DNA from: Micractinium sp. NFX-FRZ
Lineage: Eukaryota; Chlorophyta; Trebouxiophyceae; Chlorellales; Chlorellaceae
Reading direction: 5' to 3'
Length of the DNA: 64,000 nt
NCBI GenBank assembly: GCA_029339195.1
Contig: JAPTJF010000002.1
Span: forward strand, 310,001 to 374,000
Program-made: the position numbers and the translations under genes
The notes under the pieces: generated by a model
The model's database searches: none
Told to the model about the DNA's origin: nothing
Seen by the model: only the letters and a program-made list of their open reading frames with translations
Shown: piece by piece, positions 42,267 to 52,100 of the stretch
Numbering within the stretch: the stretch's first letter is position 1
Layout: each line of letters opens with the position of its first letter

Positions 42267-45200
42267 TCACTCGTCGTCGCCCGCTTCGTCCTCGGACTTC
42301 ACCGCCGCTGCGCCCTCCGCCTGCGGGGGGTGGCACCCCAAAATGAACAGACCAGGTCAGGGCCAGGTCAGGGCCATGGAAGAGGGAGGCTGCAGGCTGC
42401 AGGCTGAGGGTGCTGCGCCACAGACCGCGCCATGCCACGCAGAATGCCAAGGCGCACAGAACCGCAAACACTCGGACTGAGAGCACAGCCATGCTTCTCC
42501 CCCTCCTCACAACCGTGCCCCCCGCGAGGCCGCCATGCGGGCAGGCCGGCCGACCACACCCCCGCCCTACCTGCTGCGCCTTGTACGCCGCCTGCTGCTC
42601 CGCGTACCGCGCCTTGTCCGCCTTGGCCCGCTCCTCGTACGGCGCCTTCTGCTCCGCCGTCAGCGCCTTCCACTCCGCCCCCAGCGCCTTTGCAATGTCG
42701 CCGATGCCAAACCCAGGGTTGGCCTCCTTGATGCGCTGCGGTGAGGTGGTGGGGAGGAGCAGGTGTGTGGGTGCGTGTGTGAGATGGTGAGGCGGGCAGC
42801 CCTCCCTTTTTGGCAAAGCACGGCCACTCCATCCCAGTCCTGCTGTGCCTCACAACTGCGACCGACGACCTGCTGCTGGTAGTGCTGGGAAGGGGGCCGT
42901 CCGCAGGCACACCCAGGGAAGCAGACAGGCCCGCAACCTAACCGCGCGCTGGTCCTGGTAGAAACCATTTGGTGGGCAGCCAACCACACCCAGACAACTG
43001 AGCCATGCCCCCGCCGGCTCACTGTGCGGTCGCCCTGCTAGTGGTATGCAGCGGCAACCCCTACCCTTGATACCCCCCCAGCCAAGGCTCCCCAGCAGGA
43101 GCCCCCTGCTGAGAGCTAGCAGCCTGCCCAGCCTCACCAAGCGGTGGTCCTGCTGGTAGTAGAAGTAGGCGGTAGTGGCACGCTTGGGGGCGTTGGGGTC
43201 CTGCAGCGGGAAGGCAAGGGGGCGAGCGCACAGGCGGGGCCAGGAGGTGAATGAGAGGGGAAGAGTGAGGAAGGAAGGGCAGGGGCAGACGAGTGAAGTG
43301 GGTCATCGCCCTGCCTGGCATCCCTCTGCTGCACGAAGACCTGGCGTTTTCGTCCCCTTACAGCAGTCGCGAACCCTTGCCACCCTGCCGCCCCGGGCCA
43401 CCCTCTCTCTGCAGGCATGCTCACCTTCTCCTTCTTCGGCTTGCGCTGCTTCTTGGGCGCCGCGCCTGCAGCAGCACCAGCACACAGGTGCACAGGCAGA
43501 GGGGATGTGTGTGGTGCGCGGGATGCAGCCAGCCGACGCTTGCTGATGAGTGCCGCCTGACCGCCAACCAGTGTGCTGGCGCTAGTCCCACCCCTGCTGC
43601 GCAGCCTCCTGTGAACGCTGCATGCTCCTCTGGCACCTCTGGCACTCACCCTCTGCTGGCGACGCCGCTGCCACTGCCGCCTTCTTGGGCTTGCCCTCCG
43701 CCCCCGCCTTCTGCTTCTTTGTGACCTTGACGTCCTGTGCACAGGGGGGTGAGTGGGTGAGGGAGGGAGGGAGGGCGCGAAATCAAGCAAGCAGCGCCAG
43801 ATGAGGACAGCGGCCCGCAACCCTCACTGCCAGAGCGTGTGGGCGCAAGCCGCCGTGTTGCGCCGTCATCGCAACCACTGTGCAGCCTCAAACGTTATGT
43901 CACCCTTCATACTCTCACCTACCGCACCAGCTTGTGCCTCACCCTCCACCTGCCAACATGCCTCACCCTCCGCCACATGCGCCCCCTCCCCACTCTCCTC
44001 CAAAACTGCGCCTCCCCACCCCACATGCACTCCTGATTGCACCCACGTTGGCGGCCCCCACCCCACCCCACCCCACCCTCCCTGCCCGCCTCACCTCCTC
44101 GTCCACAATGATGGCCCCTCCCTCCCCATCCTCCCCATCGCTCTCGCTCTCGCTCTCCTCCTCCTCCTCCCCAGAGGCCTGGAAGTCCTCGTCGTCCTCG
44201 TCGCTGTCCCGTCCCGCGCTGATGCCCGCCAGGCCTGCAGGGGACAGGGGGGAGCCCAGCACATGGGTGGTTGGGTGGCAGGAACCATGTTCTAGCGACA
44301 CGCAGTCCCGCCCGTGCTGATGCCCGCCCGGATGGGCGCCCTCCCAACTGGACCCCACCCTTCTGCCCCAGCCCAACCTCCAAGCACATCCCGCACCCTC
44401 TCCTGCCACCCTCACAACCCACGTCCAGCACACCAGCATCCTCCGCTTCTGCACAGGCAGGAGAGGCTGTTGCTCCGACACCCCTCCCCCAAAGCCCCAC
44501 GAAACAGCGCCCTGCCCCGGGACACACCCGCGTCCAGCACGCCGCCATCCTCCACCTCTGCGTACGAGGTGAAGGCGGCGGCACCAGGCCCGCGCTGCGC
44601 CTCCTTGAAGTTCTCGATGCGCAGCTGCTTGGCCTGGATGAACTCAAACAGGTTGGTCCACTCGCTCCTGCATGTGACAGGGGACGGTTATTACTATGCG
44701 AGGGTGTAGAGAGGTGCTTGGCCTGGATTGGACTCCAACAAGTTGGTCCACTCGCTCCTGCATGTGATAGGGAACCAAGAAAGGTGATGGCAATCGAGCA
44801 AGAACTGGCCCCAGAGATTTGTGGATAGGCAACAGCACCCACCCGCCAGCAACCACATAGCCAGCTCCACCCCTGCCCCCCGTTCAACTCATTCCCCTGT
44901 TTGGCCCCTGCCCACGAGGCCTCCCCCATTTCCCTGCACCAGGCGCGTGCAAGCAATGCTCGGGCCCCCCCGCCCACCGTGGGATGCCGCGGAACAGGTA
45001 GTCCTGCCCGTTCCTCATGCGCACCGCCAGGTCAAACGTCTTGGCGCTGGTGGCGCCCGCAGCCTGCAGCAGGGGACGGGAGAGGGGGTTGGGGGTTTGG
45101 GGAGGTTGGGGCGGGGAACAGGAAGGGGACGCGGGGTGACGGAGCGGGGGTTCATGCACCGCTGCATTGCATGGTTCGTCCGGGCCAGCCTGGTGTGCTG

Positions 45201-48200
45201 CTGCGTGGACTTGTGTGTGATTTGCGCACACTAGTGGACCCCCCTCTTTCTGTTCATCAGACCACAGACAAGCACGACCCTCACCTCTCCACACCCGTCA
45301 AAGCACCCCCGCCAGCCCCCCTGCCAGCCTTGCGCCTTGCAGCCCGGCATCGTGAGATCGCAACGCCTTACCTGCCGCATGAACTCCACGCTCTCCACGT
45401 CGTCAAACACGAGCAGCAGCGGCGGCTTCTGCACGTAGAAGAAGGCGCGCTCCAGAGGGTACAGGTGGCCGTCGTCCGCCTGCGGGGAGGGGCGGGGTGG
45501 GGAGGGAGAGTGGAGACAGTTAGATACAGTTGGGAGAGGAGTCAAGGGCAGGTCGCAGGCGGCGCATGCCCACCACAATCTGAGCCAGCGCAGCGTGCCC
45601 ACCCCCCGATCCCGCTGCCCCCATGCCTCCACCCTGCCCCACGCTACCAACTCCCAGTTTGCATGCCCCTGCCCCCCGCCGCTCCCACCCCGCACCTTGA
45701 ATGAGCAGCGCACAGCGTGGCCGGTGCCCTCTGCGTCCCGGAAGGTGCCTGGCTTGGTCAGCTTGGTGCCCGAGAGGCCGCGCAGCACCTGTGGGACAGA
45801 GAGACAACGAGGGGAGACCACACAGATGAAAAACAAAGCAACGAAAGCAAGCTCTCGTGGGAAAGGAGGCTGCGCAAGGGGACGCAGCAGCCCGCAGGTG
45901 TGGAGTGCAGGAAGCCAGTGGGGCGCCGAGCAGGCCCAGCGGTGCACCCTGACGGCTTACCTTTGCAAACACCTCGTGGGCGGGGCCGTGGAAGCGCTTG
46001 GCCAGGCGGCCGCCGCACTGCACAAGGGTTTGGAGTAGAGAGGATGGCGGCGGCGTCAGCAGGGGTTGGCAGGAGGGCAGGGGCAGGCGGAGGCAACATT
46101 TTCATGTCCTGGCATACCTGGCATGCCATGGCGTGTCAACTTCTGCTCCTTCTCAGCACCAACCTGCCCTACATGCTCCCCACCCCCTTCTTCACCGCCT
46201 GCCCAGCAATACGCTTCCAACGCGCACCGCCCCCCCCACCTTTTCGTTCTTGGCCGCCAGCGCGTCGTCGCTGATGTCCAGCTCCACCTCTGCCTCCTCG
46301 TCAGATGGGAACTGAAACAAGGGAAGCACGCGGGGAGGGGAGGAAAAGAGGAAAAGGGGGCAGGGCAGGTGAGGCTTTATTGTGGTTGTAGAAAGGCCCA
46401 GGCTGACAACCAGTCGCCCGGCCCAACCCCAGCCAGACCACACCCCGCATCAGCAAACCAAACAGAAAGCAGCAGAGCCCACAGGTGCGGGGCGCCCACA
46501 GCTACTGACCTACCCCCACACCCCACCCCCGCCCTCACCCTCCCTACCATGCTCCCCCCCCCCCCCACTCCACACCCACCTGGCAGAGGATGTGGTTGTA
46601 GAAGGTCTGCCCCTTGCGGATGGGCGGGTCCAGGGAGATGACCACCAGCGTCTGCGGCACGTTGGCCTTGGGCAGCAGGAAGACGCGCACGATGGAGTCG
46701 TACTGGATGCGGTAGTCCTGGGCCTGCGGTACACGTTGGACAGCGGGAGGCAGTACAGGTGAGGCGGGCAGTACAGGTGCTGGCGGTGGGTTGTTCTGCA
46801 CCCGAGCCCAGGGCCGCAGGCGGGCAGTGGGGTGTGGATGGTTCTGACACGCTGACACTACGAGCCAATGAGTATACACAAACAGCAATCCCCCTCAGGC
46901 TGGCCTACCTGGCCAACCAGCTTGAGGGAGGACATGTACATCTCAATGTCGAAGCGCCCACGCGGCACCAGCACGCCCACTTGGTCAAAGGTGGCCACGG
47001 CGTCTCCGGTAGCGGCGCCTGCTTGCGGGGGTCAACGGAGCAAGGGAGCAAGGGGCCAGGGGCCGGTGAGACGAGAGGTCAGTGGAAGGCGCGTGAGTGC
47101 GGGTGTGGAGAGGACAGGGTGGCCAGTCAAGCGCCGCAGAGCAAGTAGAGTGGCCCCTTACTCAAACAATCGTCCCCACCAGCCCAGCCGGTCCAACAAA
47201 TGACAAGGCAACAGGAACAGCTCAACTCCCACCTGCGTCTGTGAACTGCGACACCAGGTCGAAGAGCACTTTTGCGGGCATCTCGGCCACGGGCGCCGCC
47301 TCCCCCTCCTCCCCCTCCGCCGCCGCCGCCGCCGGCTTGGCAAAGTCCTCGTTGTCCTTGGGCACGTAGAAGGACATTTCAACCAGGGTGTCCTCACGGT
47401 CCCCTGCGGGGGCAGTGCAGGGTGTGGTGATCAGTGGGTAGAGGCGGGAGCGTTGTTGAACGAATCATACAGTCAGCTGCCAGGGTGTCGCCGATGGGGA
47501 ACCCAAGCACCACCTCTGCATGCCCTGCCACCCATTTACACCCTGCCAACTTGCCCACCTTTTGGAACTCCAGCACCTCCTCCTTCCGCCCCTGCTGCGC
47601 CCCACACACGTATGCACACCAGCGCACGAGAAGCAGAAGAAGAAGAAGAACCTAAATGCCTGCCTCACCTGCCAGCGTGTCATCGATGGGGAACTCCAGC
47701 ATCACCTCCTCCCGCCCCTGCTGCGCCTGGCTCACGTCGGGCAGCGGCACAGCAAAGGCGGTGCGCCCGCCTATCCGGAAGACCATGGAGGAGCCGTCGA
47801 CAGCCAGCTTGCCCCAGTTGTGGCCGCTGCACGGGGCAGGCAACAGCCAGAGCGTGAGCGTGAGGCCGAAAGGGAGCACGGAGGAGCCGTGGGAAGCAGC
47901 CGGGCGACCGGGTTGTGTGGCCGCTGCCAAACACGTGGTGGGTAGGTGCGGGTGAAGAAAGACCCACCCTGCCCTGCCTGCCCTGCCTGGGACCCACCCC
48001 TCTCATATCTGCACACACTTACGGGTGACAGCCCACTTATTCACACGCCCACCTGGTGGCCAACGGCTCGTCTGCAATCGCCTTGTTGGTCAGCGTGCGC
48101 AGCGCTTCGACATCCTTGTCCCGGAACCCCATGAAGGTGAGGGAGGGGCCCTCGCCGCGCTTCACGCGCAGCATGCTGCCGCGGCTGGCCTTGGAGAAGC

Positions 48201-48891
48201 TCAGCGCCTCGATGTCTGTCGGGGAGGGGAAAGGGGGGGAGGCGAGAGGACGAAGTGGGTGAGGAAGGGCAAGGGGTGGCACCGCAGGGGGTGAGGAGGA
48301 GAGGGGGGTGGGAAAAGCGGGTGGCAGTTCGATGGAGAGGGCGGGAGATCAGGGAGACTGGTGAAATTGGGGAATGGGCAGCAGCGGCGGAGCTGGCACA
48401 AGCAGGGGCGGTGCCGCAATCGGTTGATGGGCGCCGGCGGTTGGCACCGTGCGGGGCACTGGGGCCGCTGCTGGAGCCCAAGCGTGTCAATGCAATATGA
48501 TCAAGGAGTGAAAACCACACAATAACCCCCAGGTGGACATTCAGTTCGAATTGGCGGGCCGTAGAGAATGCAGGCTGCAGCCGAGGCGTGCCCACCCAAC
48601 CCCAGCCCAGGCGCTCAGTCCGCAGGGGCACGCACCATCGGCGGGGACCTCCACAGTGCGGCCGCCGCCCGAGCGCTTCCACACGATTCCGTTCTCCGAA
48701 GCCTTCAGGCTGCCTTGGACCTGCGGGAAGTGGAGAGGGAGGGCGCAAGCACAGCCGGCACTCTCGCTCCCGGCCCGCACAACTGCGGCGGGCAGCGGTG
48801 GCGGCGGCAGCGCGGGCACCGGCGCACTCACCGCCCCACTGCGGCTGCCAAGCATGATGTTGCCGAACAGCTGCTCGCCGGCGGCCGCCAT
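42267..48891 (-). CDS. SSRP1: FACT complex subunit SSRP1 (Pob3-type, with HMG box)
   Basis: Nucleosome-reorganising histone chaperone subunit that works with SPT16 in transcription and replication. Nineteen exons (48832-48891, 48636-48720, 48053-48215, 47669-47826, 47233-47403, 46909-47018, 46580-46723, 46240-46311, 45961-46017, 45696-45788, 45372-45479, 44978-45063, 44528-44667, 44095-44234, 43650-43734, 43425-43465, 43138-43200, 42571-42735, 42267-42320) close in phase to 664 residues. N-terminal PH-like domain: [20 protein letters not shown] and [15 protein letters not shown]. Middle double-PH domain: [46 protein letters not shown]. Acidic region: [20 protein letters not shown]. Basic linker: [17 protein letters not shown]. 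One HMG box at about 572-647: [35 protein letters not shown]. Like plant and animal SSRP1, and unlike yeast Pob3, it keeps the HMG box fused. Divergent from OGFOD1. Several introns contain exon-edge copies. Confidence 0.95.
44304..44329 (-). repeat. Short copy of an SSRP1 exon start in intron
   Basis: cagtcccgcccgtgctgatg ccc resembles the exon start at about 44208-44232 (gtcccgtcccgcgctgatgc). It is about 24 bp and the acceptor itself is not preserved. Confidence 0.5.
44715..44775 (-). repeat. Copy of an SSRP1 exon start with its acceptor
   Basis: About 60 bp duplicated from 44626-44685, offset 90 bp. It includes the identical stretch ggtccactcgctcctgcatg, so a full acceptor (minus strand cacatgcag/GAGCGAGTGG) is repeated. 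If used, the frame hits a stop after about 20 codons. Confidence 0.85.
47476..47605 (-). repeat. Two decayed copies of an SSRP1 exon end in intron
   Basis: 47476-47516 (gtgtcgccgatggggaaccc) and 47561-47600 (ggaactccagcacctcctcc, then cgcccctgctgcgcc) resemble successive parts of the exon end at 47665-47730 (gtgtcatcgatggggaactc, then cagcatcacctcctcccgcc). Confidence 0.65.
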
Positions 48892-49192
48892 GGCGCCGGG
48901 CACCCTCCTCCTCCTTTAATTCCTTTTGAGTGGGGTGATCGTCGCTCCCTGGCCGCTGCGGGTTGATTCAGTGAGTCGGCTGGTTATATGGAAAGTCACG
49001 GCAGCCTGCTGGCAGTCTACTGACGGGCAGGCCGGCGCCCGAGTGCATTTCCTATTGGCCGGGAGCAGTACAGCCAGGCAGGACAGGTGGACCAGTCTGC
49101 CGCCGCAAATGTGCGAAACCCGCTGTGCCACCATATTCTAGTGGACCGTGACAACATCCTGCGCACTCTACAACGGCGCAACAAGACACGCG
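48892..49192. promoter_or_regulatory. SSRP1/OGFOD1 divergent promoter
   Basis: 301 bp separate the two start codons, so both promoters must overlap here. ATTGG at 49054-49058 (reverse CCAAT box) is the only recognisable element. Shared control would link a chromatin/transcription factor with a ribosome-modifying enzyme. Confidence 0.5.
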
Positions 49193-52100
49193 ATGACCAT
49201 GGGTGCGTCACGTCGCCCTGTCGCGATGCATGCGCTAGCTGGGCGCTGTCAGCCTCTTAGAAGTGTGGCAGCATGGCCCTGCATATCGCACCCTGGGTCG
49301 GGCTAACCAAGCTGAGCCCACTGCTGCTCCGCTGCTGCCGACTGGCGGCGCCAGCGCTACCGCCACCTGCCCGCTGCCTAGCCACTTCTGGCTGCCTGCG
49401 GCACCCTTCTATACTCCTGCCCCTGCGTGCTGTTGCTTCCATGTGTTGCAGCTGAGGTGGAGGCAGTGTTCCGCCCAGGGCTGCTGGAGACGGGGGGCGA
49501 GGTGAAGGCACGGTATGACGAGGCGGGGCCCTACCCGCACTGCGTCATCAAAGACCTGTGCAATCCCGACCTGCTGAGGAAGGCGAGTATTGCGTCGATA
49601 CGCGTGTGTAGAGGCACAGATGGAGGGGGCAGCTGCTGTGTGCATGGTCACACGCGCCCGTGTTGCACTTGTATCAAGGTTGCACCCCACCAGCCGCTGT
49701 GCCTGCTGTCCCCCCGTCCCTTCTGTGCCCCTGCTGTGCCTCGCATCGTGCAGGTGCGTGACGAGATCATCACCAACGTGGAGGCCACCTACAAGGAGAC
49801 GGACCTGTTCAAGATGTTCCAGACGGGGGACCTGGCAAACATGGACGCGCTGCCGGCGGAGCAGGGTGCGTGCTTGGGTGGCTGAGGGGAAGGTTGGGTG
49901 GCACAGTGAGGAATGCCTCGTACTGCTTGGCCGGGCTGCGCCGTTCTGTTGCATGCGAGCCTCTTCGATGCGCTGCGCCCAACAACAACAGCAGCTGTCC
50001 CTGCTTGTCGCACCGCTCTGCACGCTCACCCGCTGTGCCCCACCCCTCTCATCCCTTTCTCCCCCCACAGCCGCCAAGCTGCCCACGGTGCGCCGCCTGC
50101 GTGACGCCATCTACTCGCCCGAATTCCGCGCCTTCATCTCGCACATCACCGGTGAGCATTCGATTTTAAAGGCTGTTCCCAAGGGGTGGGCAAGGGTCAT
50201 CTGGCTGTTCGTCTTGCAAGTCAGAGGTCATGTATGGCCGGCTGGGCGGGGTGAGCTGACGGCAGGCTGCAGCCCTCTGGCAGGTGCCCGTGCTGGCTGG
50301 CACGAAGAGTTGGAGGGCCGCCAACTTGGCGGTGGCGGGGCTGGGCCGGTTGGCTCGCTCACCTTGCGCCACCCAGCCGTGCCTTGCCCCCCGTCCAAAC
50401 ACCCGCTGCCTGCCCGCGCACTTGCTTGTTGAACACACTTTAACAACCCGCAGGCTGCGGCGAGCTGTCCGACCAGACGGACTGTGCCTGCAACGTGCAC
50501 GCCGCGGGCGGTCACCTGCTGTGCCACGACGACGTGATTGGCAACCGGCGGGTGTCATACATCATCTACCTCACAGGTGATGTAGGCCGGGGGGCCCCAG
50601 GGATTGCGTGCCAGTGTGAAGAGTTCTGAAAGTCTGCAGCAACTGCCTGCCTGCCTGCCTTGCCTTGCTGCTGCAACCCTGACTGCCTGTCTGCCACGAC
50701 TGCCCACCTGCCTTGCCTTGCTGCCACCCCTGCCCATGGTTGCAAGAGCCAGACAGTGCTTTGCACCGCCTGCTGACATTGCGCCTCTGCCCACTTCCCT
50801 CAACAGATCCTGACCAGCCATGGACGGCGGAGGACGGAGGTGCTCTAGAGCTGTACCCCCAGGGCAAGGGTAGGTGGTGCCTGGGGTGGTGGGTGTGTTA
50901 TGCCTGGGTGCAGGGTTCACAACAGCGGGTGGTGTGACGATGGATGTATTATGCCTGGTGCAGCATGCGTCAGAGAGGGTGGCAGGGAGCCAGGCGTGTG
51001 CAGCGCTAGGGCGACACCCTCATGCCGCCCCTTGCACTGACCGCACCTCATTCTCCCTGCTCACGTCTCCTCTTCCAACACACCCGCAGGCACCCCCCAC
51101 GAGCCGGGGGTGGTCCCCACCGCCACCGCCCTGCCCGTGTTCAACACCATGGCTTTCTTCAAGGTGCAGCCAGGCTTCAGCTTCCACTCGATCCAGGTAG
51201 GTGGCTGCCCTGCCTCTTGGGCGGCTTGTAATGAGGCTCTGGCGCCCATGGCAAGTCAGGTGCAGCCAGGCTTCAGCTTCCATTCCACCCAGGTTGGTGG
51301 GGCAGGTGCAACAGTTACATACGCCTCCCACCCGCAAGTGTGCCCCTGCTGTGTTACCACCCAAAACGCGGTGTACCCGCCTCACGTGCTGTACCGCAGG
51401 AGGTGTTTGCCCAGGACAAGCCGCGCATGAGCATCCAGGGGTGGTTCCACTCGGACGCGCCGCCCGACCGCGCTGAGCTGGCGACGCGCAACCAGCTGCA
51501 GCTGCGGGCAGGCGAGGACACGGTCTCAGACTTCCAGCCCTTTGCAGGTGCGTTGCTTTGACAAGTTACACTAGGTGGTGGCTAGGGTAAAGCTTTGCGA
51601 ATGGCAGGTCAAAGGACGGGCGAGGGCACGGCCTTAGGCGTTCAGCCCTTTACAAGTGTGAGTTGTGTGGGGATTGGGCCCTGCATGGTGCCCTGCTGCC
51701 CTGCGCAAGGTCAAGTGCCACATCATCCCCTGGCCTGCCACGTCACCATGCTGCCTTCCCCAACCAGTGCTGCTCTTTACACCACTCTGCTCCCTCAATG
51801 TGCCGCCCCTCCTTTCGTGCTGTCACACGCCCCACGTGCAGGCGGCAGCCCCGAGGGCGAGCTGGGCCCTGATGAGCTGGCGGCCCTGGGCAAGTACCTC
51901 AACCCCAGCTACCTGCAGGTGCTCGGGCAACCCGACCCATGCTTTTGTGTTTGTTGCCATACAACTTGTCTGGAGGGAGCTGGCAGTGGGTGGGGTAGGG
52001 CCGAGCAGCGCAGAAAGCGACGAAAGAAGCAGAGCCCCTCCCCACTCCTGCCCTCTCCCCATGTTGGCCGGCACTATTCCCCATCTCCCATCCCCCATCC

